Positions 11,051 to 20,902 are shown, counted from the stretch's first letter. The stretch is DNA of 64,000 nt from Magnolia sinica (GCF_029962835.1 NC_080588.1:66798001-66862000), one strand, 5' to 3'. Notes: a model not told the origin generated them from the letters alone. Numbers and translations are program-made.

Positions 11051-12100
11051 CTTAAAAAAAAAAAAAAGTTAAAATGAAAAAACCCCACCCAACCCTACCG
11101 TCCCATTCCTTCTCTTTCTTTCCCTCTCTTTGTATTTTTTAGCCAAAAACATAATAAATTGACATATGAAGAAGCTCGACTAGAGAGAAACTTGACTGGA
11201 CTCGAACCACTAGCTTAACTCGACAGCTTTGACAAACAAGCCGAGCTTCAATGTTGAGCGCAAGGGTGAACTCGAGTATAGCATGAACGAGTCGAGCCAA
11301 GCTTGGCCCACCTCGGACTTGACTCGGCTCGATATACAGCCCTATTCAACATTGAACCATGACTACTGGAAGTGGGCCCCACTTGATTTTAAGGGTCATG
11401 TAAGTGGGGCCCACCGTTCTTCGATTAAAATGGCAATGATTTACTTAGCAATCTGTTGTAAGGATTGAAAAGGTCATGTAATTATGACCCAGTTAACATT
11501 ATACGGTGATGATTTATTCGTTTCATATTTTATGGTGTAGGCTGCCATGGGCACCATGGATGGTATCATCGATACGGTCTCCGCTGTCCACCCGATCCTG
11601 CCATTGATAGGCCTGCTGAAGACTAATGGGAAGCTGGTTATGGTGGGTGCACCAGAGAAGCCTCTTGAGCTACCGGTATTCCCACTGCTTTTCGGTAAGT
11701 AAACATCCTTTAATTGTCTTTAACTGTCCTATAAATATGTAATTCAAATATTTAGTGAAGGCTGCGTTTGGCTGCACCAAATTTCATGAATCATGATATT
11801 TAAAATTGTAAAATTTCATCACTGATCACAAATGAACGGGCTGGAAGATCGTTGCCCATCTATTATTTTCCCCACTGACATTGTTCTGATTTTGCAGGTA
11901 GGAAGACCGTGGCCGGAAGTGTCATTGGAGGAATCAAAGAGACCCAAGAGATGATTGACTTTGCCGCCAAGCACAACATCACAGCGGACATTGAAGTTAT
12001 TCAGATGGACTATGTGAACACAGCCATGGAGCGGCTTGCGAAGGCGGACGTACGATACCGGTTCGTCATCGATGTGGGGAATACCTTGAAATCTCCGTGA
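6117..12100 (+). CDS. CAD-family alcohol dehydrogenase, copy A (complete, 5 exons)
   Basis: Exons 6117-6214, 7955-8068, 10257-10770, 11541-11694 and 11898-12100 join through GT..AG introns to 1083 nt: 360 codons and a TGA. The product is a zinc-dependent, NADP(H)-using medium-chain dehydrogenase that interconverts alcohols and aldehydes, probably cytosolic since no signal peptide is seen. Catalytic zinc ligands are C50, H72 and C166 with E73 beside. Structural zinc ligands are C103, C106, C109 and C117. The nucleotide loop is GLGGLG at 191-196, and STSPNK at 214-219 fits NADPH binding. The N-terminus ([15 protein letters not shown]) is of the sinapyl alcohol / mannitol / geraniol dehydrogenase-like branch rather than the core lignin CAD branch, so the substrate is uncertain. 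Length is normal for the family (about 355-360). No broken residue was found. Confidence 0.9.
6851..6916. repeat. Perfect 25-bp inverted repeat (hairpin) in CAD A intron 1
   Basis: The left arm 6851-6875 starts CATCACGGTGGGGCCCAC; the right arm 6892-6916 is its exact reverse complement, separated by a 16-base loop. The same arm sequence flanks the foldback element at 14657-15203, so this is probably a deleted derivative of that family. Confidence 0.8.
7268..7803. mobile_element. Foldback MITE in CAD A intron 1
   Basis: The ends match as inverted repeats around GGGCGCGG(N)4GGTGGATYC: left at 7278-7303, right at 7770-7796. The interior shows the family pattern CACCGTCCAACC near the left and GGACGGCATGGATGATGT near the right, with mirrored GGTGGACCACACC inside. 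About 535 bp, no coding capacity. Confidence 0.65.
8069..10256 (+). other. Intron 2 of CAD A, MITE-filled
   Basis: The donor is CCAGG/GTAAGA and the acceptor CCCTGCAG. It contains at least three foldback-type elements: about 8410-8710, 9125-9620 and the right end of another near 10030-10090 (ending ACACCAGCCAATCCGC). Close to the acceptor a segment CCTACCCACCTGATCATCAT is tandemly duplicated (10153-10181 and 10193-10221, 40-bp period). No gene seen. Confidence 0.6.
9125..9620. mobile_element. Foldback MITE in CAD A intron 2
   Basis: Inverted termini GGTGAGACC(C/A)..GATCCAC at 9125 and its complement ending GGTCTCACC at 9620. The interior has GTGGGGCCTACTGTGATGTATG left and the mirrored CATCACTGTGAGCCCCCAC right. 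About 496 bp. Confidence 0.65.
10771..11540 (+). other. Intron 3 of CAD A
   Basis: Donor GTGAGT and acceptor TTATGGTGTAG. Most of the intron is a hAT-like element at 10848-11344. The residual host sequence aligns with intron 3 of copy B, which lacks that element and is only about 150 bp long. Confidence 0.7.
10848..11344. mobile_element. hAT-like MITE with (AT)n core in CAD A intron 3
   Basis: The left terminus CAGGGCTGTGCAT and right terminus ATATACAGCCCTA are inverted; interiors are rich in GAGCTCG/CTCGAGC-type short motifs, as in plant hAT MITEs. Flanking 8-mers ATCAAAAT (10840-10847) and TTCAACAT (11345-11352) agree at 6 of 8 positions and may be a decayed target duplication. The core holds an (AT)n run at 10987-11049. 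The matching intron of copy B has no such insertion. Confidence 0.65.
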
Positions 12101-12718
12101 ACCGCTGATTTGAATCAGCATCCATGTCGCCCAACAGTCATATAGTTTTTAGGGTGCTATGTTTTCGTTGGTTTGAGTCAGAATCTACGTTGTCCACATA
12201 GTCATGTGTTTGGCCACTTGTTTTTTGTTGCTACATATGCCCGGCTTCTTGCTAGGTACACGACCCTTTTTTCCTTAGGTTTTCATTGCTATTAAAGGCT
12301 ACATGAGTATCACATTCTATTGGTATCTTTCAATAATTTTGGTTTGTAGGGGTCAACATGGCTGCAAGGTAATATAAATCAAACAAGGGAAACAATGATT
12401 TAATACATGGGGATTAGTCGAAGAAGGTAATATAAATCAAACACGTGAAACAATGATTTAATACGTGGGGATTATTCGAAAAAGGTTGTAGGGTGACCCT
12501 TGCCCCACCTTGATGTGTGTGTTTTATGACGTAGATTCAATGAATTTGGATAACCAGATGTGTGTGTGTGTGTGTGTGTGTGTTTTATGATGTAGATTCA
12601 ATGAATTTTGAGAACCATGTTAGGCCCTGAGACTTGATTGGGTCCGGTGGTGCTTTGAGAGTTTGGCCATAATAATAAAGCCAACTACTTAAATGTAGAG
12701 TGGATTATTTGCGGCTAT
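12101..12718 (+). other. 3' flank of CAD A with tandem duplications
   Basis: The first 100 bp match the 3' flanks of copies B and C (GATTTGAATCAGCATC, then GGTTTGAGTCAG), so they are probably 3' UTR. A 58-bp unit starting GGTAATATAAATCAAAC is tandemly repeated at 12368-12425 and 12426-12483. Another duplication brackets a (TG)n run at about 12562-12582 (GTAGATTCAATGAATTT twice). No gene seen. Confidence 0.6.
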
Positions 12719-12918
12719 GACTATAGAGCCCACCCTGATGTATAGTCCACACATGCAATTGGTTTATTTTTCTAGATCATTTTAGGGCATGAAACAAAAA
12801 AAAATGAAGTAAATCCAAATCTCAAGTGGACCACACTACAAGAAACAATAGTGACCATTAAAAACTTCTTGTGGGCCACAAGTTTTGAATGAAAATGATA
12901 TTCGGTTTTTCCCTTCAT

Positions 12919-13621
12919 TGATGTAGAGTGGGTCGTAGACAGTTTCATGGCCAAGATGGATCTGAAAAGGCCCGGTAGATGATAGAAGTGATCCGGACCG
13001 TCGGACCTTAGATCGGGCGTATCTCACAATCTGGAATGAGTTATGTGATGTAAAATATATGATTTTGGGGTAGAACGAGCTACTTTAGCCAACCAACCCT
13101 ACTATACCGGGTTGCGCAGCCCGAAATTGCAAAAAACCCCTGGATCAATGGTCGTTTCCCTGTTTTAATTTCATTTTTACTATAAATAGTAAGTTTTAGT
13201 TTGATTATAACTCTTTATCCGTCGGGCTTTAGGAATTACGCTCAACGTGAAAAGAGCTTAGAATAATTAGGAGAACGGTTTGGTGAAGCCAAATAGGACA
13301 CTTATTATTTTTGGCCGAAAACCTTGCGCACTAGTAGACATCACGGCCGTCTATAAATAGTAAGTTTACTATTTATAGTAAGTCACGGATTCTAGGAGTT
13401 TGAGTTGTAGTTTGATTCTGATTTCTTTCTCATTGCTTGGTACCCCTATTTAAAGGGTTGTGAACTCGTTTTTATTCATCAATTAATCAATTTCGAATTT
13501 ATTAGAATTTATTTCTATTTTCTGCTTTCTTTCCTCGTGGATTTAAGAGGTATCTGTGAAGAGTCCAGAGAAGCTCCGTGGATTCGAAGTAGTTATCCTC
13601 ATCACGTTCATCCCTGCGTCA
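12919..13621. mobile_element. Solo LTR (Ty3/gypsy, Tekay/Del-like) with TSD TTCAT
   Basis: 703 bp beginning TGATGTAGAGTGGG and ending CCCTGCGTCA, flanked by identical TTCAT at 12914-12918 and 13622-13626. The LTR 3' segment (GGAGTCCAGAGAAGCTCCGTGG-like) is typical of plant chromovirus LTRs as I remember them. It contains three TATAAATA/TATTTATA motifs. No internal region remains, so it arose by LTR-LTR recombination. Confidence 0.8.
13351..13378. promoter_or_regulatory. Palindromic TATA pair in solo LTR
   Basis: CTATAAATAGTAA and its exact reverse complement are separated by two bases, giving two opposed TATA boxes. A third copy of the same word lies at 13180-13193. Confidence 0.5.
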
Positions 13622-13830
13622 TTCATCCTGATTTATATAACCTTATCAACCGGTTGGATGGCAAATAAACATTATCATATGCTTTGAAAAGTTTTTAGTG
13701 GTGGGCATTCAATCACTACTATTTTCCGTAAGACTTGTATGTTCTTTAGTTTTGGGCTCATGCCCCAATCTGAGCGGGCAACACCGATGGAGGGTGTGGA
13801 TATACTACACATACATCAAAGTGGACCCCA

Positions 13831-14656
13831 TGCATGGTTAGGGCCAGACCATGATAGGTGAGGCTAGCAGCAGTTAACCTGCGTGGATATACTACACATA
13901 CATCAAGGATGGCCAAATAGTCTGGCCCACACCATGTTGGGTGAGGCCGGGGCCGCACCTAATCCGCACCCCTTTTCAACATGCTTTGCTGACGCTATCT
14001 CGATATTGTGGCCGAGACCACCACTGGAAACAGTGGAATAATGACACCCACCATTGAAATATTCCTAGGGGCCCACCTTGATATTTATTTACCATCTTAC
14101 CCGTTGATAAGATCACACTAACCTGGATGAAGGGAAAATACAAATATTAGCTTGATCCAAAACCTTTGTGATCCAGGAAGCCTGTAATGGTGGGTGTTGA
14201 ATCACCATTGTTTCCTGTGGTGTGGTTCATTATGCTTTGGATCTGTTTTATTTGTGGAATCATGCCCTAAAATTCATTAGGAAACAGATGAACAACATGA
14301 ATAAAACACACGTGTACAGAAGGCAATCGAAGCCTGTGGAGACCTTGTGCAACAGAACAAAGAAAAATAAAAAGGAGAAAATGGGCCCCAACAAGGAAAG
14401 AGAGGGAAGGCGTTGGGAGTATATTCCAACTCGAAAAAATATCACACCACATTGCTTCCTTTTCTCCACCTTCTTTTTTTCTTCTCACGGTTTAACTCGT
14501 GCTTTTGGCATTATTTCCAATTGACGTCGGTCGGTGTGCCAACCATCATAACGCTTATGAGAATTGGACGGGATCTACCAAACAAGCATGTATGTAAACA
14601 TCTCATATATGTAAACACATCCACACACACACACACGCACACACACATATATATGT
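13831..14656. other. Intergenic, foldback fragments
   Basis: A direct repeat of GTGGATATACTACACATACATCAA occurs at about 13797 and 13883. A foldback-type fragment spans about 14020-14310. A (CA)n run lies at 14622-14648. No gene recognised. Confidence 0.45.
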
Positions 14657-15201
14657 GGGAAAAGGTACTATGCGCTCGACCTCACGAGTCTGTCCCATGA
14701 GGTCGAGCTGTGTGGGCCCCACCGTGATGCGTTTCGAACATCTACCCCATCAGTCAAATGCACCATTCCATCGTGGGCCTAGGTCTCAAAAATCAAGTCA
14801 ATCCGTGACTTGTGTGGGCCACACCACATACAGAAGTGGGGAGGGGCCGTGCACCATTAAAACATTTATAATCATTTTTTGGGCCCACCGAGATGTGGTT
14901 TGCAAATCCAACCCATCCATTATGTGTGTCCCACTTGGATGAGGGTTCAGACCAAGTTTCAGTAGCATTCAAAACTCAGGTGGGCCCCACCAAGTGCTTT
15001 TATATGTTTTAACAATGTCTTCACATGATTTTAGATGGTATGGCCCACCTGAGTTCCGTAAACGGTTGATTTTTGGGATATCCCATAATTTAGAGGGGAC
15101 CCATCAAATGCATGGTGTTGTTGGTCAACACGCATCAAGGTGGGGCCCACACGCTCGACCTCACGGGAGCTTATCGCGAGGTCGAGCGCCCGGTACCTTT
15201 T

Positions 15202-15203
<2 letters not shown>
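14657..15203. mobile_element. MITE with hairpin-forming ends, inserted in TA repeat
   Basis: Outer ends GGAAAAGGTACTATGCGC and the complement of GCGCCCGGTACCTTTTCC are inverted. Each end carries a further local palindrome: GCTCGACCTCA at 14674-14684 with TGAGGTCGAGC at 14698-14708, and GCTCGACCTC at 15153-15162 with GAGGTCGAGC at 15178-15187. Next inward are GTGTGGGCCCCACC and its mirror GGTGGGGCCCACAC. Both flanks are (TA)n, suggesting insertion into a TA microsatellite. About 546 bp. Confidence 0.75.

Positions 15204-15296
<93 letters not shown>
15204..15296. repeat. Compound microsatellite (TA)n(GA)n
   Basis: About 32 bases of TA alternate run followed directly by about 58 bases of GA, immediately beyond the MITE end. 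Open frames through it translate to repeated YI or ER and are not genes. Confidence 0.9.
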
Positions 15297-15297
<1 letters not shown>

Positions 15298-15339
15298 CTC
15301 AAATCCAACTGCTGGGACAACAAGTTGTGGTTCATCTAG

Positions 15340-15779
15340 CAGATAACTACTCATTTTACGCTATGAGTTCAAAAATGAGGTATATTCAAATCTCAAGTAG
15401 ACCACATTACAGGAAACAGTGTTGAATGAGGGTCGACCATTAAAAACATTTTGGGGGGCCGTAAAAGTTTTGGATCAAGCTGATCTTCGTTTTTTCTCTT
15501 CATCTGTGCCTGTATGACCCAATCAACAGATTGGATGTCAAATAAACAGTATAGTGGGCCTTAGGAGGATTTTAATGGTGGATATCCAATCATTATTGTT
15601 TTCATGTGGTGTGGTCGACCCGAGATCTATATCCCTCTCATTTTTTGGATCAAGCCATAAAATGATCTGTAAAAATGGATGAACGTAATGGATGAAACAC
15701 ATAGATCATGTTGGGGCCCACAGAGCACCGACCATCAGCCAGGGAGCTGGTGGCAGGGGGAGTAGCCAATCCGTTTCCC
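15340..15779. mobile_element. Foldback MITE, right end complete
   Basis: The right terminus ...GGGGGAGTAGCCAATCCGTTTCC at 15757-15779 is the reverse complement of the left terminus of the copy at 18042. Internal arms (CAAGTAGACCACATTACAGG against ATGTGGTGTGGTC) fold back. The left end is replaced by the microsatellite region. Confidence 0.6.
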
Positions 15780-15808
15780 TATAATCTCTCTTATCAAAAA
15801 TAACAAAA

Positions 15809-15840
15809 GTGACCCAAGTGGGCCCAAGGTATCAAAATTA
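15809..15840 (+). other. Stray exon 3 fragment upstream of CAD B
   Basis: GTGACCCAAGTGGGCCCAAG at 15809 and following bases to CAAAATT repeat the first 30 nt of CAD exon 3, just 25 bp before the real exon 3 acceptor. The wording is closer to exon 3 of copy A (GTGACCCAAGTGGGGCCCAA) than to that of copy B (ATGAACCAAGTAGGACCAAA). Confidence 0.55.
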
Positions 15841-15863
15841 CTGTAATAGATCTGTTCCTGCAG

Positions 15864-17065
15864 GCATGAGATCGTTGGTATAATGAACCAAGTAGGACCA
15901 AAGGTATCAAATTTCAAGGTTGGAGACAAGGCAGGCGTCGGGTGCATGGTTGGATCCTGCAAATCATGCTCCGACTGTGAGGAAGGCTCGGAGAACCATT
16001 GTCCCAAGATGATGTTCACCTATAATTCCACGTACCACGATGGCACTATGACGTACGGTGGATACTCTGATATGCTGGTGGTCAATCAGAACTTCGTGAT
16101 CCGCTTCCCCGAGAGCTTGCCGCTTGATGGGGCGGTGCCGCTATTCTGTGCCGGTATTACGGTGTACAGCCCAATGAAGTATTTCGGACTCAGTGAGCCA
16201 GGCAAGCATCTAGGAGTGGTTGGGCTGGGTGGGCTCGGTCATGTAGCGGTTAAGTTTGCCAAGGCTTTTGGGTTGAAGGTCACTGTAATCAGTACATCCC
16301 CCAGCAAGGAGAAGGAAGCAATCGAACGACTTGGTGCTGACTCATTCCTGGTCAGCCGTGACCCGGCCCAGATGCAGGTGAGTCGACCCAACCCCAACAA
16401 ATTAGTTAACCCACATCAAAATAGGACCATGACTAGAAGTGGGCCCCACTTGATTTTAAGGGCAATGTAAGTGGGTCCCACCACTCTTCACTGTCCATTT
16501 GACTTTAAATGGGTCTATTGTGGTGTAGGCTGCCATGGGCACTCTGGACGGTATCATCGATACAGTCTCAGCAGTCCACCCAATCGTGGCGTTGATCAAC
16601 CTGCTGAAGAATAGTGGGAAGATGGTTATGGTGGGTGTACCGGATAAGCCTCTCGAGCTAAACGTCTTCCCTCTGATTGCGGGTAAGTAAACATCCTTCA
16701 CTGTCTTTAACAGTCCTATTGATGTGTAATTCAAATATTTGGTGAAGGCTGCATTTGGCTGCACCAAATATCATGATTCATGATAATTGTTTGGTGCAAT
16801 GAACCCCCCCGAAGCTAATAGGCTAGGCATCTACTATTTTCCCCATTGTTCTGATTTTGAAGGGAGGAGGATGGTGGCTGGAAGTTGCATTGGAGGAATC
16901 AAAGAGACCCAAGAGATGATCGACTTCGCGGCCAAGCACAACATCACAGCGGACATTGAGGTTGTTCCAATGGACTATGTGAACACGGCCATGGAGCGGC
17001 TTGCGAAGGCAGATGTACGATATCGATTCGTCATTGACGTGGGGGACACCTTGAAAGCTCCATGA
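15864..17065 (+). pseudogene. CAD copy B: intact exons 3-5, no exons 1-2
   Basis: Exons 15864-16377, 16529-16682 and 16863-17065 have 514, 154 and 203 nt, exactly as in copy A, with working GT/AG signals and no stops before the TGA at 17063. Encoded features are the structural zinc cysteines, the catalytic Cys in PLFCAG, GLGGLG, STSPSK and a normal C-terminus ending TLKAP. What is missing is exon 1 and exon 2, which carry the start codon, the first catalytic zinc ligand and GICHSD; none is recognisable between 12101 and 15863. Alone it would yield no working enzyme. It could still be used if exons 1-2 of copy A were spliced to it; the phase fits. Typing it as a pseudogene is therefore provisional. 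Confidence 0.75.
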
Positions 17066-17477
17066 ACTGTCGATTTCAATCAGCATCAATGAAAGTCATG
17101 TGTCTGGTCACATGTTTTTACAATGCTATGTTGTTGTTGGTTTGAGTAGTACGTGCGTGTGGTTACATGTTTTTACATTGTGTTTTGTTATTTGCTATTA
17201 AACGATTATCTAATAATGCAGTTTTGGTGTATTCCGGAAACAATGATTTAACATATGGGGAATAATCAGAGATTGAATTAACGGATTCCGTGATGCCCCT
17301 GCTAATCAGTTATCCCTTGTGAGGCCTACCTTGATGTATGTGTTTTATATTTATGTGGTTAGTCTGTTTAACCCCTTCACTTTGATTACGGCATGAGCCC
17401 AAAAATAAAGCAGATCCAAAGCTCAAGTAGCCCACACCATAGGAAACAGGCTTGGATAAAGGAAAGCAAACATTAGC
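17066..17477. other. 3' flank of CAD B and MITE start
   Basis: The bases after the stop match the 3' flank of copy A, including one copy of the GAAACAATGATTTAA unit that is doubled in A. From about 17310 a foldback-type left arm begins (GTGAGGCCTACCTTGATGTATG). No gene. Confidence 0.5.
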
Positions 17478-18041
17478 TTGATCTAAAACTTTCGTGGCCC
17501 TCAAAAATTTTTTAATCACTGTTGTTTTCTACGGTATGGTTCACATAAGCTTTTGCTCAGCTTCATTTGTGGGATCATGCCCTAAAATGGATGGACGACA
17601 TGGATAATACATATACAAATGGGTGGGACCTACAACGCCTTAATTTCCATACCATGCATATATACTTTGCACCTGCTCATGTAAGGATACCAGCTGAAAA
17701 AAATATTAAAAATAAGAAGAAAATAAAAAGGAAAAAGAAAAAAGAAGCAGCAGCTTAGGTGGGCCACCCCACCAGAAAATGTGGAAATGACTCACCCATC
17801 TTTTGGGCGTTAATGTAGGTCTAGCCCACCCTCTCCTTCCATCCCTCAACCTTTTTTCTATAGCTTTTTTCTCTCGTAAGTCAGATGTGCCATATGCCCT
17901 GGTAATTATGATGGGAAAAAAAAAATTTCAGCATGGACTTATAGGATTACTTTAGCTGTGTACGTATGATGTGAATACTTTGGGGGTCGTGCAAGTGCAC
18001 ATGGCTTGCCTAGTGACACCACGTGAAGGGATCGGATTAGG

Positions 18042-18554
18042 CGGAAACGGATTGCCTACTCCCCGACCCCAGCCAATGGCTGGTGGTCGGTGCTATGTGG
18101 GCCCCACCATGATGTACTTTTTTCATCCATGCCATTCATATATTTTTAAAGATAATTTTAAAGTATGATTCCAAAAATGTGGTATATCCAAATCTCAAGT
18201 CGACCACATTACAGGAAACAGTGTTGAATGATGGTCGACCATTGAAAACATTTCAGGGGCCACAAAAGTTTTGGATCAAGCTGATCTTTGTTTTTTCTCT
18301 TCATCTGGGCCTGTATGACCTGATCAACAGATTGGATGTCAAATAAATAGTATAGTGGGCCTTAGGAGGATTTTAATGGTGGATATCCAATCACTAATAT
18401 TGTTTTCATGTGGTGTGGTCCACCTGAGATTTACATCCCTCTCATTTTTGGGATCAAGCCATAAAATGATATGTAAAAATGGATGAAACACATACATCTT
18501 GGTGGGGCCCGCAGATCACCTACCATCAGCCACGGAGCTGGTGTAGGGGGAGTG
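18042..18554. mobile_element. Foldback MITE present only in segmental copy 1
   Basis: The left end CGGAAACGGATTGCCTACTC matches the reverse complement of the MITE end at 15779. Copy 2 reads GGATTAGG/CCAAGTG across the site (52030/52031), so the element is precisely absent there. The right end lacks about 15 terminal bases. Arms fold back over nearly the full length of 513 bp. Confidence 0.75.
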
Positions 18555-18839
18555 CCAAGTGACGCTGTCACAGAAGGGGCCTACAAGTCGATGGGATTGA
18601 AACCCCTTAGGAAGGTTTCAACGGTGGATATCACTCTTCCCACAGTTTTCTGTGGTTTGGTCCACTCCAGATTTGGATCTGACTAATTCTTTGTCTCATG
18701 CCCTGAAATCCTAAAATGATCTCTCCAAATGGATGGACGGTGCAGATACAATACATACATCATTGTGTGTCCCACAAAACTTATTGACGTCGCTTCAGTA
18801 GCGACTCTCGCTACTCCATCTGTCAGTATCTAATCCCCT

Positions 18840-19400
18840 CCCACACCAGCTGTATAGCTATATAGCTGGTGTATTGAGGTCAGCAAGTTATTTGGGTCCC
18901 ATCATGAGGTATGTGTTATATTCAAACTGTCCATCCATTTGGCGATCTCAATAAGGCTTGATCTGAAAAATAAGACAGATCTAAAGATCAAGTAGACCAC
19001 ACCACAAAAAATCAGTGGGGATTGAATGTCTACCATTAAAACCCTTTCAGGGGTCACATAAGTTTCGGATCAATATGAAATTGATTTTACCTCTTCATCC
19101 ATGTATTTATGACCTTATTAACAGATTGGATGGAAAGTAAACGTTCCGGTGGGACCTATGAATTTTTTAATAGTAAAAATCATTATCTTCATGGCTCTTT
19201 TTGGTGTGGTCCATTTGAGCATTGGATATGATTCATTTTTTGTGAAATACTCTAAAATGATCTCAAAAACTTGACGAACGGTGTAGATATAAAAAATACA
19301 TCATTGTCAGGCCATGTAACTTTGATCTCATTTGAACCGTTCCTACAACCCAGAGTTCGAGGGGGGTTTGCGCTCATCTTCGCATGACACGTATCTACAG
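18840..19400. mobile_element. Foldback MITE of the ACACCAGCT type
   Basis: It starts CACACCAGCTGTATAGC and ends CATGACACGTATCTACAGC, with interior ATTGAGGTCAGCAAG and mirrored motifs as in the element at 5134-5769. An orthologous copy lies at about 52310-52870, so it predates the segmental duplication. Confidence 0.55.
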
Positions 19401-19794
19401 CTACATAGTTAAAAATGTATAATCAACGTGTGCTACATATGCAGTGAATCTCTTCCAAAACCTTCACCCATCACGTTCGGAAGATGATTGCCGGTGACCC
19501 AAGCACAGAGATATTGTTGTGCCCGGGGTTGTGTGGGGCCCACAGAGATGTCCATGACAAATCCACTCCGTCCATCCGTATTGAAAGACTACAGTAGGAA
19601 AGGAGTCTAAAAATCAGGCATATGCAAAACTGAGTTATTATGCACAGGGATGACAGGGTGCTGACTCATTCATGGTTAGCCGTGACTCAGGCTGTATGCA
19701 GGTGAGACCTCATTTTTAATCAACATGGCCATGCATGTGTGTTAGAGTCAATCCAACCCAAACAAAGTTAATCCACATCAAAATTACTTGATTC

Positions 19795-20092
19795 AACGGA
19801 TTATTAATTGATCTTGGGATTCATTTGTCTTCGCTAACTCCATTATATGCCGACAACCTGAGTGTTATTCAGTTGGCTTCCAATCTAATATTTTACGAGT
19901 GCACTAAATATATTGAAGTTGACTATCACTTTATGCGAGAAAAATACACAACTGAATATTTTTCTCTCCCTCATGTGACATCAGAAGTACAACTTTCTGA
20001 TTTATTTACAAAATTTATGACATCATTCCGACATAAGTTTCTCAGAAGCAAACTAATGTTGGTTCATTCTCCCACATCAGCTTGAAGGGGGG
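19795..20092 (+). pseudogene. copia RNase H C-terminal remnant
   Basis: The 19825-20085 frame contains LYADNLSVIQLASN, TKYIEVDYHFMREK and LSDLFTKFMTS, the diagnostic end of copia RNase H. It abuts a GAAGGGGGG polypurine tract and an LTR. Only the last 90 codons of pol remain, so this is a 5'-truncated element. A more degraded twin is at 53260-53543. Confidence 0.8.
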
Positions 20093-20284
20093 TGTGAGAT
20101 TATAGTACATTTACTATGTATAGCATTAGCTATAATTAGCCATTAGCCATGTATAGAAATACTTTAATTAGGATTGGTTGCAATTAGATTTCCTTGTATA
20201 CATATGTATGTTTTTTTATTTAAACCCGATTTGGGGTGAAGTATAATACATAAAATGCAATTGAAATTTCTCTGATTCCAGACA
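20093..20284 (+). repeat. copia 3' LTR after RNase H remnant, copy 1
   Basis: Starts TGTGAGATTATAGTAC after the polypurine tract and ends CTGATTCCAGACA; about 190 bp, typical for small copia LTRs. The paralogous LTR is 53544-53749. Confidence 0.65.
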
Positions 20285-20431
20285 TTTTTAAAAGCATGTT
20301 TGAAAGTTGTTCAGTTTGGTATCTATAATAGTATATGTGTCGTTGTAAGAGAAGAGTCTTATTCAAAGCATATTTGAAAGTTGTTTGGTTAGGTACCTAC
20401 ACTAGTCTAACTATGTTTTTTGTTTTGTTGC

Positions 20432-20480
<49 letters not shown>
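20432..20480. repeat. (TTA)n microsatellite
   Basis: About 16 ATT/TTA units. The paralogous site near 53889 has only about four units, so it expanded after the segmental duplication or shrank in the other copy. Confidence 0.9.
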
Positions 20481-20902
20481 TTAACACACACACTCACGCG
20501 GTAGTGGGATTTCACCACCTATGGGTACACGAACCCTTGGTGTTGAAACTCTTTAGACTCTAACTACGTGTCGCTATAGGAGAAGAGCCTCATTCAAAGC
20601 ATGTTTTAAATTTGATTTATTGGGTAAATATTTGGCCGGTCCTCATCTTTCACATCCTCACATGGCCCGCTTAAATCTTACAAGGTCACCAATCCACTTT
20701 TCTATATATGTAAAGTGTTCTTGTCAAAGCCAAAAATGCATAGAAACATGACCTCGAAGACGCAACAATGGGAACAGATTACACTCTTTTGTCTTTGCAT
20801 AGTCAATGATGGTGTGAAGAGTAGATTATACCAAACTTAGGAATGTAAGTCCATCTGTTAGACGGTCCAAAACTTAACAATGTATGGTCAACATGTGCTA
20901 CA

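Larger units (their letters stand above)
12719..13830. mobile_element. MITE split by a solo LTR
   Basis: The left half (about 12719-12918) runs from AGAGCCCACCCTGATGTATAG through GTGGACCACACTACAAG to CCCTTCAT. The right half resumes at 13622 with TTCATCCTGATTTATATAACC and ends near CACATACATCAAAGTGGACCCC. Other family members have the two halves joined, so the insert at 12919-13621 is younger than the MITE. Confidence 0.75.

Noticed and set aside
14994..15425. 143-codon frame with YIYIYI and RERERE runs, and its antisense partner
   Set aside because: Pure translation of the (TA)n(GA)n microsatellite and adjacent MITE.
12101..15863. Possible exons 1 and 2 for CAD copy B
   Set aside because: Looked for the FGWAARD and GICHSDLH coding words and their flanking splice sites; none found, only MITEs and an LTR.
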